From Desulfocucumis sp964643075 (GTDB taxonomy: Bacteria > Bacillota > Desulfotomaculia > Desulfotomaculales > Desulfocucumaceae): a stretch of DNA of 64,000 nt. Made by a program: the position numbers and the translations under genes. This document shows positions 13,877-21,783 of the stretch, in pieces. The stretch is taken from contig CAZXQO010000009.1 in NCBI GenBank assembly GCA_964643075.1, forward strand, positions 1 to 64,000, in the 5' to 3' direction. The notes under the pieces are model-generated. The model was not told where the DNA came from. It made no database searches and saw nothing but the letters and a program-made list of their open reading frames with translations. Position 1 is the stretch's first letter; each line of letters opens with the position of its first letter.

Positions 13877-15052
13877 TTGAGTACCAGATTCAGAAATGTT
13901 GTTACCTGCATCATGGCGTTATTGCTAGTGTTATCCTTTGCTTTTGGGGCATCAGCTGCGCCAGCTGCTACCGTAACCGCTGCAAATTGTACGGTATCGC
14001 AAATAGTTACCGGTTCACAATGTGTTCCTCTGCTGCCAAACACCGGATCTTCGGACACTGAGCAGGCTTGTTACCTGGCAGCGGCTTTGCAGAATCAGCT
14101 TGTGGACAGGCTGTTCTCCCAGAGCGCCGCAGCACCGTCATGCATTACAAGGGTACAGGGTTTAAGCAGCTCTTTGCCACAATCAGTCGATATCCAGTCA
14201 ATGGTTCAACTGATTAACAAGGAAAGGTCTGGCGCAGGGGTGCCGGCGCTGCAGGAAGACACCAAACTTGCTCAACTGGCTGGACTAAAAGTCCGGGATA
14301 TGGTTCAAAACAATTACTACGGGCATACTTCTCCCACCTACGGTAGCCTGGGTAATATGCTGCAGCAATTCGGGGTGGAATGCAAGTATGCTGGTGAAAA
14401 TCTGGCCCTATCCACATCTGTTGCCAGAGCTCACGCGGCACTAATGAAATCTTCCGGCAACAGCGCCAATATCGTCAGCGCTAAATATAACAAAGTAGGA
14501 GTAGGCATTGCCACTAAGGGATCTTATGTATATGTGGTAGAGATCTTTACTGGTGACGGAACGGTTGGTACCGGGGGAAGCGTGCAGCCTCCGCAGCCGC
14601 AGCCGCAGCCACAGCCGCAGCCGCAGCCACAGCCACAGCCGCAGCCACAGCCGGACCCCAGTGCATCAAGTCTGACTGCTGATGAACAACAGATGCTCAG
14701 TCTGGTCAACGCAGAGCGGGCTAAAGCAGGTGTGCCGTCACTCAAGGTAAACCTCCAGCTTACCAAGGTGGCCAGGTTAAAAGCCAAGGATATGATTGAC
14801 AACAATTATTTTGACCATAATTCTCCGACTTACGGCAGTCCCTTTGATATGATGAAGCAATTCGGCATTACCTACTATACTGCCGGAGAAAACCTTGCCG
14901 GGGCACCTACCGTAGATATGGCCCACACTAGCCTGATGAATTCACCAGGCCACCGGGCCAATATACTGAACAGCAATTTCAAAGAAGTCGGCATCGGCAT
15001 ACTCGACGGCGGGCCTTACGGCAAAATGTTTGTGCAGGAGTTTATAGGCTAA
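13877..15052 (+). CDS. Secreted protein with two CAP/SCP domains (YkwD-like)
   Basis: 391 residues from TTG 13877. A signal peptide (VVTCIMALLLVLSFAFGASAAPA) is followed by CAP domain 1 (about 95-225, INKERSGAGVP...YYGHTSP...AGENLA), a Pro-Gln repeat linker of about 11 PQ units, and CAP domain 2 (about 268-391, VNAERAKAGVP...YFDHNSP...SPGHRANILN). Domain 2 keeps the full signature including the second His; in domain 1 the equivalent reads SSGNSANIV, so its second His is lost. It acts outside the cell, probably in the wall or spore coat. The c-di-AMP riboswitch just upstream should link its synthesis to wall or osmotic stress. Confidence 0.85.
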   Translation: MSTRFRNVVTCIMALLLVLSFAFGASAAPAATVTAANCTVSQIVTGSQCVPLLPNTGSSDTEQACYLAAALQNQLVDRLFSQSAAAPSCITRVQGLSSSLPQSVDIQSMVQLINKERSGAGVPALQEDTKLAQLAGLKVRDMVQNNYYGHTSPTYGSLGNMLQQFGVECKYAGENLALSTSVARAHAALMKSSGNSANIVSAKYNKVGVGIATKGSYVYVVEIFTGDGTVGTGGSVQPPQPQPQPQPQPQPQPQPQPQPDPSASSLTADEQQMLSLVNAERAKAGVPSLKVNLQLTKVARLKAKDMIDNNYFDHNSPTYGSPFDMMKQFGITYYTAGENLAGAPTVDMAHTSLMNSPGHRANILNSNFKEVGIGILDGGPYGKMFVQEFIG

Positions 15053-15078
15053 GGGTACAGTTATATAAAAGCGTTTAG

Positions 15079-15107
15079 AAGAGGATCTGAAAAAGGTCCT
15101 CTTTTTT
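15079..15107 (+). terminator. Rho-independent terminator after the CAP gene
   Basis: AAGAGGA (15079-15085), loop, TCCTCTT (15097-15103), then T6. A second hairpin AACCAGG/CCTGGTT with TTTATTT follows at about 15120-15150. Confidence 0.75.
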
Positions 15108-15354
15108 AATTTGCAAACATAACCAGGCAAACCCAGTCCTGGTTTTATTTACTATCAGACAACAGCCTGTCCGCAAGCATTTTTTTAAGGAACGATAAAT
15201 ATATTCTTTTGTCCGGGTTTATACAAGGGATGCGGGAATGTTGGAGAAAGAGGGGGATAATAAGCATTTTTTACTCGCCAGTGAATGTTATAAGGCACAT
15301 TTGACGGACACCCTCATATATTAATATAGAATGTCTTGAAAGGAGGAAGATTGC
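15108..15354. other. Intergenic region before the SPOCS operon
   Basis: Beyond the second hairpin (about 15120-15150) no gene is seen. The SD AAAGGAGG of the next gene lies at 15339-15346. A sporulation-sigma promoter is expected but none can be named with confidence. Confidence 0.3.
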
Positions 15355-16959
15355 ATGGACACAACCGTAGCACCAACAACCGTAGCACCAACAACCGTAG
15401 CGCCTGGTATGGAAAGGCTCCGGGTCAACATGGTGATTAGTGAGAATACGGTGCAGACTGTGGTCCGCGGTAAAATTTCCGTACCCGATCCCAAGCCGGA
15501 TGTGGAAAAAATTTTGTCCACGGATAAAACGGTAAGTGTGAAGAAAACTGAAGTGCTGCCGGACAAAGTAGTGGTTGAAGGAACTATTAACATACAGGTT
15601 GTATATGTGGCATTCGAGCCTGCACAGTCGGTGCATCATTTTCATGACAGGCTGAGATTCACCACTTTCGTAGATGTTCCAGGCGCCATGCCCGGTATGG
15701 ATGTCAATGTTAACGTGACGGTTGAAGATGTCAGCATTGTACGGGCCAAAAAAGATCCCCGGGACTATGACGTGTCTGCTGTGCTGGAGGTAATGGCCAA
15801 AGTTACGGAAGTGCAGGACGTGGACGTTATTACTCAGTGCCCCTCCGGGTGTACCTGTGAGACCGAGACCATCAATGTGGATCATGTGGTAGGCAGCAAC
15901 GTCAGGCAGGTTATCATATCCGACGTGTTTGACGTCCCTAATGAAAAACCGCCGGTGGAAAAGATACTTGACGTGGACGCCAAAGTGGAAATCACGGATA
16001 CCAGGGTGCTCAGGAATAAGGTAATCTTTGACGGTATTGTTACCTTGCAGGTGCTGTATGTGGGCATGCTTCCAGACCAGCCCGTGCACCAACTGCATCA
16101 TGATTTCAAATTTAGCGATTTTGTGGATGTGCTCAGGGCTATGCAGGACATGGACGTTCGCTTTAATGTGATGGTAGAAGCTGCTGATGTGGATATGGCA
16201 AGGGGTAACTGCCCTGATCAATTGCAGGCAAATATAGTATTAAAGCTAACCGCCAATGTAGTTGAGCCCCGGCAGGTTAACGTCATTACCAACGTAAGTA
16301 ACTGCAGCATTGACCCCGTTTTCACAATACTCCGGGTGGATTCACTGGTGGGTGAGGGAACGCAGTCGGTGGTGGTTAAGGACAGATTCAGCACCCCGGA
16401 GCCCAAGCCTGATGTGGAAAAGATTCTTGACACCTCAGTGGACGAAACAAAGATTACTGAGAAAAAGATTGTCAGGGATAAAGTAATTGTCAAAGGTTAC
16501 GCAGACGTTCAAATCGTTTATGTGGCGGCCTTGCCTGATCAGCCCGTACACGCTATGCACAGGCGTGTCCATTTCAACACCTTTGTGGAGGTGATGGGCG
16601 CCCGGGAAGGCATGGACGTGGATGTAGAGGTGGATGCGCAGTTTTTAAACTCCTACTATGAAAGCTGTCATATACATGTGGAGATGGTGATAAAAGTGAC
16701 CGCCCGGGTAACCGAATCCATGCAGCGCAAAGTATTAACCTCCACCGCCGTACCCACAACACCTGCGCCTACGGCCACGCCATGCCCGCCGGGGGGTACT
16801 TTTGATTACGTAGTAAAGCAGGGCGAATCGCTTTATTCCATTGGTCTCATGTACGGCATTCCGGTGCAGCAGATGATTGATGCCAACCCGCAGCTGCCGA
16901 ATCCCAGCGATATCAGTCCGGGGATGACGATTAAAGTGCCCTGTGTGGCCAAGGGATAA
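15355..16959 (+). CDS. SPOCS (DUF3794) x3 plus LysM spore envelope protein, SipL-like
   Basis: 534 residues from ATG 15355. After a short TTVAP repeat (residues 3-17) come three SPOCS/DUF3794 domains at about 20-165, 170-320 and 325-455, each with a KP(D/P)VEKIL motif, a KVxVxGxxxxQVxYV strand and a long acidic VDV region. A Pro/Thr linker leads to a C-terminal LysM (about 485-532, YVVKQGESLYSIGLMYGIP...NP). This is the layout of SipL/SafA-type morphogenetic proteins that hold the coat on the spore surface; LysM binds cortex peptidoglycan. It is larger than typical SipL because of the third repeat. Pairs with the following SPOCS gene. Confidence 0.8.
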   Translation: MDTTVAPTTVAPTTVAPGMERLRVNMVISENTVQTVVRGKISVPDPKPDVEKILSTDKTVSVKKTEVLPDKVVVEGTINIQVVYVAFEPAQSVHHFHDRLRFTTFVDVPGAMPGMDVNVNVTVEDVSIVRAKKDPRDYDVSAVLEVMAKVTEVQDVDVITQCPSGCTCETETINVDHVVGSNVRQVIISDVFDVPNEKPPVEKILDVDAKVEITDTRVLRNKVIFDGIVTLQVLYVGMLPDQPVHQLHHDFKFSDFVDVLRAMQDMDVRFNVMVEAADVDMARGNCPDQLQANIVLKLTANVVEPRQVNVITNVSNCSIDPVFTILRVDSLVGEGTQSVVVKDRFSTPEPKPDVEKILDTSVDETKITEKKIVRDKVIVKGYADVQIVYVAALPDQPVHAMHRRVHFNTFVEVMGAREGMDVDVEVDAQFLNSYYESCHIHVEMVIKVTARVTESMQRKVLTSTAVPTTPAPTATPCPPGGTFDYVVKQGESLYSIGLMYGIPVQQMIDANPQLPNPSDISPGMTIKVPCVAKG

Positions 16960-16984
16960 ATAACTAAAGGGAGGTTTAAATAAT

Positions 16985-18046
16985 ATGCCCATTGAGTATA
17001 TGTTACCCGTGCCGGATGAACTGCGGTGTGTGGAGGTTAAATTGCCCATAGTGCTGGCCGACCTGGAGGCCCAGACGGAGGTTGACAGTACTTTATGCAT
17101 GCCCGAGTTATGCAAAAAGGTGGATCATATTGACGTAATGGTGCAGGACCTGGAGGCTGATCCCGTATTCGTTCACGAACACGAGTCCAACTGGTCCATC
17201 AGTTTCAACAAAAAATGGCCCCATCATTGCTGTGAACACGGCGGCCGGGCCTTTGTGAAAAAGGTTATTGTGCACGGCACCCTGCATAAGCAAATATATT
17301 ATGTAAATCAGAATGATGAGGTAAAACACGTCGGGGAGGATGTCCCCTTCACCAAAATGATCGAGCTGGATGAACCGGAACCGGTTATTGATGTAGACAA
17401 TGTATGGGTAAGCTTCCGCCGTGCCAGGGCCGATATTACCTGGGATCTGGTCAGGGCCAGCAGGCTGCGGCAAGTAGGTGTAATCATAATACGGCTGAAA
17501 GTGGTGGAGGAGCGTCAGGTTTTCATCAATGTTTGCCCGCGCATGGAAAAATGTCCCAGGAAAAACCTGCTCCGGGACCCCGGATTTGAGCAGTGGATCG
17601 GGGATATTCCCGTGGCCTGGGGCGCCATCAATGTATTAAGGGTTACGGACAATGTGCACGGCGGCAGCTATGCAGTCCGGCTGGGCTCCGACGTTACCGC
17701 CCAGTCTGCGGTATTTCAAGTTGTCAGAAAGATACATCCCGACCACAGTTATCGTTTATGCTTCTGGGCCAGGCGGGCCAATCTGTTGGGGGTTACCGTA
17801 AACTGTGATTTTACCATGACTGCCAGTGTGATTTATTATGATACAGATGGAGAAGTGCTGGCAAATCTCCAGCAACAGTGGAGCTCTACCTCCGTTGGTC
17901 AGGCCTGGACACAGTTTTGCTTCGATGCCGGCCCGCCGCCGGAGGAAGTATCTTACGCCCAGGTATTTATAGCCTGCAGGCCGGAATCCACCGGCAACAA
18001 CTGTTTTGTTGTGGTTGACGATGCCTCCTTGATGTGCGTCAAATAG
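16985..18046 (+). CDS. SPOCS-like protein with C-terminal carbohydrate-binding-like domain
   Basis: 353 residues from ATG 16985 (SD GGGAGG), 25 bp after the previous stop. The N-terminal half resembles a SPOCS domain (KVIVHGTLHKQIYYVNQNDEVKHVGEDVPFTKMIEL). From about residue 195 it has a jelly-roll, CBM-like module: NLLRDPGFEQWIGDIPVAW, SYAVRLGS, SYRLCFWARRA, and ending VVVDDASLMCVK. No signal peptide; it is expected on the developing spore from the mother-cell side. Sugar binding is inferred from the fold pattern. Terminator follows. Confidence 0.65.
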   Translation: MPIEYMLPVPDELRCVEVKLPIVLADLEAQTEVDSTLCMPELCKKVDHIDVMVQDLEADPVFVHEHESNWSISFNKKWPHHCCEHGGRAFVKKVIVHGTLHKQIYYVNQNDEVKHVGEDVPFTKMIELDEPEPVIDVDNVWVSFRRARADITWDLVRASRLRQVGVIIIRLKVVEERQVFINVCPRMEKCPRKNLLRDPGFEQWIGDIPVAWGAINVLRVTDNVHGGSYAVRLGSDVTAQSAVFQVVRKIHPDHSYRLCFWARRANLLGVTVNCDFTMTASVIYYDTDGEVLANLQQQWSSTSVGQAWTQFCFDAGPPPEEVSYAQVFIACRPESTGNNCFVVVDDASLMCVK

Positions 18047-18060
18047 TTAACAAGGGTAAA

Positions 18061-18091
18061 AAGCTGTTTCACGTGGAACAGCTTTTTTTTT
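18061..18091 (+). terminator. Rho-independent terminator
   Basis: AAGCTGTT (18061-18068), loop TCACGTGG, AACAGCTT (18077-18084), then a T-run. Ends the SPOCS operon. Confidence 0.9.
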
Positions 18092-18192
18092 GCCTGCAGG
18101 TAAGATAAAGCTGCTGCGGGCATATATTTACCAGTAAGCTACCCATTTTTGCCGCAGGAGAAAGAAATTAAGATTTGTAAAGGGGGATAATT

Positions 18193-18597
18193 ATGCCGGA
18201 AACCGGTTTCAGCGAAACCAGCCTGGAAAACACTCTGTTCCAGCTGCTGCAGACTGAGTCCGCCAGGACCATGGGTTCCGGGAATTTGCTGGTGATGATG
18301 AGCCTGGTAAATTTAATGGGGCTTATTGATATTATCAACCGGCGCCTGGGAGAAGAGACGGGCAAGGAAATGCCGGAGGCAGCCACAGCTCCGGGAGCAG
18401 CAAGGGAGGCGGCAGTAGGAGAAGGCGGCGGCGGGGGTAACGCGCTGGATCCCTCGGCTTTAATGGGCATGCTTAATCATCTTATGAAAAACCGGCCCCG
18501 GGCAGCTGGCGAGCCGCCCGGAATGAAAGGGGAGCCTGAGCAGCCAGAGGATGTGCAGGGTGCTGGAGGGCCGGCTGCCGACGGCAAAGTTAGCTGA
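18193..18597 (+). CDS. Hypothetical Gly/Pro/Met-rich protein, paralogue of the 19239 gene
   Basis: 134 residues from ATG 18193 (SD AAAGGGGG). Residues about 25-55 form a hydrophobic helix (MGSGNLLVMMSLVNLMGLIDIINRRLG) also found in the 228-residue protein at 19239 (GPEDIMLMLGLVNLFGIISVMNKHV). The rest is Gly/Pro/Glu-rich and likely disordered. No known domain. Location between spore genes suggests a sporulation structural role, which is inference. Confidence 0.6.
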   Translation: MPETGFSETSLENTLFQLLQTESARTMGSGNLLVMMSLVNLMGLIDIINRRLGEETGKEMPEAATAPGAAREAAVGEGGGGGNALDPSALMGMLNHLMKNRPRAAGEPPGMKGEPEQPEDVQGAGGPAADGKVS

Positions 18598-18600
18598 CAC

Positions 18601-18795
18601 CCGGCTACGCCACAGGGACGGTTCCATCGTCTTCACTTCGGCCCTTCGCTGCGCTTCGGGGACATGGGGACATTTCTCCGACCCCAGAGCCAGGCTCTAA
18701 AGAGAGGTGTGTCCCCATTCCTTTGCAGAGGGGTGTTTCCCCGTACCGTATAACCGTCCCCATGGCTCCGCTAACCTTTAAATTACGCTGTAGTG
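18601..18795. repeat. Composite intergenic repeat (two dispersed families)
   Basis: It contains GGCTACGCCACAGGGACGGTTCCATCG...AACCGTCCCCATGGCTCCGCTAACCTTTAAATTACGCTGTAGT, matching 30780-30893. Nested in it is the GGGGACATTTCTCCGACCCC...AGAGGTGTGTCCCC hairpin family also seen at 21230, 22690, 26250, 28213 and 61110. No coding capacity. Confidence 0.7.
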
Positions 18796-19125
18796 TTAGT
18801 TTGTACCGGCTTTGTCTGTAAAAGATACCTTTTCGTTTGGCTCGGAAAATTTGGAGTCCGGCGAAAATCCCCCCTCATTGGTGCCAGACTTGGCATTCTG
18901 ACCTGAGTCCGGTTTATCCGGAGATGGAGCCGGAGGCCGGTTGATTTTATTCAGGCCGGCATGAAAGGTTTCCATTCCCGAGCGCAGGGACTGGACGGCG
19001 GCCTGGGTGGATTGGATGAAATTAGCCAGCTCCGCCAATTGCTTGTCAATATCGGTATTGTTGCCAGTCATGGCCAGCAGCAAGGGGACCATCAGGGGGT
19101 GTATACCACCTCTGGGATCGACCAA
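18796..19125 (-). CDS. Hypothetical small protein with coiled-coil segment
   Basis: 109 residues on the minus strand, start TTG 19125 behind a strong SD (AAGGAGGTAG, reverse strand 19130-19140). The N-terminus (VDPRGGIHPLMVPLLLAMTG) is hydrophobic and Met/Leu-rich like the two neighbours. Residues 23-58 (DIDKQLAELANFIQSTQAAVQSLRSGMETFHAGLNKI) should form a coiled coil, and the tail is polar and disordered. It lies between the paralogous proteins at 18193 and 19239 in the opposite direction. No known family. Confidence 0.6.
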   Translation of the reverse strand: MVDPRGGIHPLMVPLLLAMTGNNTDIDKQLAELANFIQSTQAAVQSLRSGMETFHAGLNKINRPPAPSPDKPDSGQNAKSGTNEGGFSPDSKFSEPNEKVSFTDKAGTN

Positions 19126-19238
19126 TATTACTACCTCCTTAATTAACTAATTTTAATTAATGTATTTTATGGCCCCAAGGTAAATATTGTTACTGTATAT
19201 ATCTGGCCGGATCCGGCCAGCAGGAGGGGAGAGGTTAA

Positions 19239-19925
19239 ATGGATAGCCGAAATACCAACCTTATGGAAAGCATTCTGGATAAAATTCTGGCCTACCAGTC
19301 CCGGCAGGCGTCCGGGCCGGAAGATATAATGCTGATGCTGGGGCTGGTTAATTTATTCGGCATCATCAGCGTGATGAACAAGCATGTGGAGGCAGCCGGA
19401 CCGGCAGCCATGAGCCGCCAGGGAGGCACCGATCCGCTCCTGACCACTCTGCTTACAACTCTGATGACGCAGCGCATGCAGGGCGGGCCGGACCAGGAAT
19501 TCAACAATCCCGGTGGCGGGGGTGGTTTGAACCCTGCCTTACTGATGAGCCTTCTGGGTAACCAGGGCCAGCGACCTGATCAGGCACTGCTGATGAATTT
19601 ACTGGCCGGCATGATGAACAACCCACGTCCGGCCGCCCCTCCGCCACAACAGGTTAGGTGCCAGCGTGGTACTGCTTGCCCAGGGCAGGCGGAGGCGGTT
19701 AAACCCCGCGGAGTTGCGGAAGCGGTAGCAAAGCCGGAAGATCCCGGGGGTAAAGATATCAGGGAACCGGATGGCAGGGAAGAAAAACCCGGCCCGCAGC
19801 AAGCCGGGAGCGGCGGGAGCGGGTCGCTGATCAAAGCAGATTACGAGCCCGAGCCTGGGTTTGGCCCGGAAAGTGCGCCGGGGACCGGCGGTGGGATGCT
19901 GGTATGGGATAAGCGGCTGGGGTAA
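19239..19925 (+). CDS. Hypothetical Met/Gly/Pro-rich protein
   Basis: 228 residues from ATG 19239 (SD AGGAGGGGAGAGG). An N-terminal hydrophobic helix (about 28-52) is shared with the 18193 product. Three Leu/Met-rich segments follow (LLTTLLTTLMTQRM, NPALLMSLLGNQ, ALLMNLLAGMMNN), separated by Gly/Pro stretches, then a long polar tail. The repeated amphipathic LLMxLL pattern suggests self-assembly. No catalytic motif or signal peptide. A palindrome GGCCGGATCCGGCC precedes the gene. Function unknown; a spore structural role is inferred from neighbours. Confidence 0.6.
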   Translation: MDSRNTNLMESILDKILAYQSRQASGPEDIMLMLGLVNLFGIISVMNKHVEAAGPAAMSRQGGTDPLLTTLLTTLMTQRMQGGPDQEFNNPGGGGGLNPALLMSLLGNQGQRPDQALLMNLLAGMMNNPRPAAPPPQQVRCQRGTACPGQAEAVKPRGVAEAVAKPEDPGGKDIREPDGREEKPGPQQAGSGGSGSLIKADYEPEPGFGPESAPGTGGGMLVWDKRLG

Positions 19926-20003
19926 GTGTATATATTTATTATTTACGCAGCAAATTATATAGGGCCGGGCGATTAGCCCGGTCCTATATATTAGCGGCTG
20001 CAG

Positions 20004-20459
20004 GTGATACTGTTGAGTGTAAGGATTATAGCCCTTTTTATCGCAGCCCTGGCCGGGGTCACCATGGCCCTGCAGGGTACTATGAATTCGGCACTGGGCA
20101 AGAAGATTGGTTTACTGGAAACCGTTTTCGTGGTGAATTTAGTCGGCCTGACGCTGCTGATACTGATGCTTTTTGTTTTTCGCCTGGGGAGCGGAAGCAT
20201 AGCTGCCCTCAGCCAGGTTCCCTGGTATCTTTATCTGGGCGGCATTCTCGGGGTGATCATAACCTATGGAGTTATTCGCAGCATTCCCAAAGTAGGGGTG
20301 GCGCCGGCCACAACGGCCATCATTCTAGGGCAGGTTTTTACGGCAGGCCTGATTGACAGCCTGGGGCTCTTTGGTATGAACAAGTTGCCCTTCAACTGGT
20401 GCAGGGTGGCCGGAACACTTTTGATGGCCGGCGGCGCCTGGCTTATTTTAAGGAAATAG
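20004..20459 (+). CDS. YdcZ-type DMT-family membrane protein
   Basis: 151 residues, start GTG 20004 (no strong SD; TTG 20013 possible). Five hydrophobic helices. The repeat-like pattern FIAALAGVTMALQGTMNSALGKKIGLLETVFVVNLVG and LGGILGVIITYGV...ATTAIILGQVFTAGLIDSLG matches the DUF606/YdcZ half-size drug/metabolite transporter family, which usually works as a dimer. Substrate unknown. Monocistronic, with no terminator seen nearby. Confidence 0.75.
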   Translation: MILLSVRIIALFIAALAGVTMALQGTMNSALGKKIGLLETVFVVNLVGLTLLILMLFVFRLGSGSIAALSQVPWYLYLGGILGVIITYGVIRSIPKVGVAPATTAIILGQVFTAGLIDSLGLFGMNKLPFNWCRVAGTLLMAGGAWLILRK

Positions 20460-20626
20460 CTTGACGGGTGCAAATGGGCTGCGAACCCGGGGACAGACCG
20501 TCATGTTGCTGTACACGGATTAAGGGCAGATTCGTTACAAAATATCAAGGTAACTACTACTACAGCGTAGTATAGTAACACATCACGCGCGTTATATTCT
20601 TTAAATCAATGTGGATGAATTAGAGC

Positions 20627-21187
20627 TTACGGGATGGTTATTAACTGCCCGCTTTGCAGTATGTCCGGGTTGGCAAGGTTATTGGCCTGGATCAGGGCGT
20701 CCAGGGAGACCCCGAAGCGCAGTGATATTTGCCACAGGGTATCACCGGGCTGTACTGTGTAGGTTTTACCACTGCCTCCAACTGCCGGTTCCGTTGAAGG
20801 GGTATTACCACTCAGGGGGCTGCCGGTAATATGCACCGGCGTGCCAATGCCGACCAGGGGAAAAATCTGTTCCACATCATAATTATACATTCTTATGCAG
20901 CCCGCCGAGGCGTATGTGCCTATGGAAGCGGGGTTACTGGTGCCGTGGATGCCGTATACCCCGTTTGGAATACTAAGTCCCATCCAGCGGGTACCCAGCA
21001 TTCCCCCCGGATTCATGATTTTATTGACGATGGTGTAGTCTCCGGGGGGGGTGGGCGTATGGGTTTTACCCACTGCCACCGGAAATTCCCGGGGGGACCT
21101 GTTACCCTGGAAAAACAGCAGTTGGCGGTTGGCAGTACTTATGGTCAGATAGGTTCCCGCGTCCCTGGCGCGGATTTCCTCACTCAT
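20627..21187 (-). CDS. L,D-transpeptidase (YkuD) with C-terminal LysM
   Basis: 186 residues on the minus strand, start ATG 21187 (SD AAAGGAGC). The YkuD domain (about 10-125) has the catalytic signature HGTSNPASIGTYASAGCIRM, with the nucleophile Cys in the SxGCIRM box and the upstream His. A LysM (about 140-186, YTVQPGDTLWQISLRFGVSLDALIQANN) follows. It would make 3-3 peptide cross-links in peptidoglycan. No signal peptide, as in B. subtilis YkuD, which is a spore protein. In that protein LysM is N-terminal; here the order is reversed. Confidence 0.85.
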   Translation of the reverse strand: MSEEIRARDAGTYLTISTANRQLLFFQGNRSPREFPVAVGKTHTPTPPGDYTIVNKIMNPGGMLGTRWMGLSIPNGVYGIHGTSNPASIGTYASAGCIRMYNYDVEQIFPLVGIGTPVHITGSPLSGNTPSTEPAVGGSGKTYTVQPGDTLWQISLRFGVSLDALIQANNLANPDILQSGQLITIP

Positions 21188-21221
21188 ATTATCAGCTCCT
21201 TTTTGTTTTTATTCCGCTAAC

Positions 21222-21395
21222 AGCCTGTAAGACTTCGTCCTCAAAGGTCGGGGATCAACAGGCTGTATAGCTCGTTTTGTTGGGGACATTTCTCTGACAC
21301 AAAATCCAGACTCCAAAGAGAGGTGTGTCCCCTGACCTTTAAGGGGGGAATAACCCCTTCCGAATCCAAGGTTCACTTATGTTGAATAATTAAGC
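21222..21395. repeat. Dispersed intergenic hairpin repeat
   Basis: CTAACAGCCTGTAAGAC...GGGGACATTTCTCTGACAC...AGAGGTGTGTCCCC...AATAACCCCTTCCGAA...AAGGTTCACTTAT; nearly the same block recurs at 26250-26437 in front of ilvA. Confidence 0.7.
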
Positions 21396-21450
21396 TGTAT
21401 TCTTAACTATAAATATTGTATGTGCATCAACCTGGAAGGTACCGGGCCGA

Positions 21451-21497
21451 CAAAGGAAAGCCATTGCAAACATATGGTTTGCAATGGCTTTCCTTTG
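21451..21497 (-). terminator. Perfect 21-bp inverted repeat after the DUF1540 gene
   Basis: The arm at 21451-21471 (CAAAGGAAAGCCATTGCAAAC) pairs exactly with 21477-21497, loop ATATG. It lies 14 bp past the DUF1540 stop. No long T-run follows on the minus strand, so it may act as an RNA stabiliser or insertion scar instead. Confidence 0.55.
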
Positions 21498-21510
21498 ATT
21501 AGAATACTGC

Positions 21511-21669
21511 TTAGGATTGTTTTGGTATAAAGGTATTGCACATGGTATGGGCGGATTGTTTAACTTTTTTGGTGCCGCTGGACAGCACTTCAATGCCGTC
21601 GGCATGGCATTCAAAATTGTTGTTGTAATGACACTCCTCAATGCCGCATTTGCTTACATTGGAAGGCAT
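21511..21669 (-). CDS. DUF1540 small Cys-rich protein
   Basis: 52 residues on the minus strand from ATG 21669, with a perfect AGGAGGTGAT SD 4 nt upstream. The sequence reads MPSNVSKCGIEECHYNNNF, then ECHADGIEVLSSGTKK and ends HTMCNTFIPKQS. Four Cys in the CxxxxC...C...C spacing plus YN and A-x-x-I identify DUF1540, a family found in spore-forming Firmicutes and suspected to bind metal. It was read directly because it is short. Confidence 0.85.
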   Translation of the reverse strand: MPSNVSKCGIEECHYNNNFECHADGIEVLSSGTKKVKQSAHTMCNTFIPKQS

Positions 21670-21783
21670 GTAATCACCTCCTTTCTATGATATGTTTTAT
21701 ATTAACCCCGGTACGTAAGCTTCATGCCGGCAGGAATATCTATTTGCAAAGCAAATATTAACAATAAAAAAGGGAATAATAAA

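Noticed and set aside
14524..14805. Minus-strand ORF with a CGCG-rich repeat
   Set aside because: Complement of the PQ-repeat linker of the CAP protein.
15271..16221. 316-codon open frame on the minus strand
   Set aside because: Antisense shadow of the SPOCS gene; His/Tyr-rich composition, no SD, and the plus frame has clear repeated domains.
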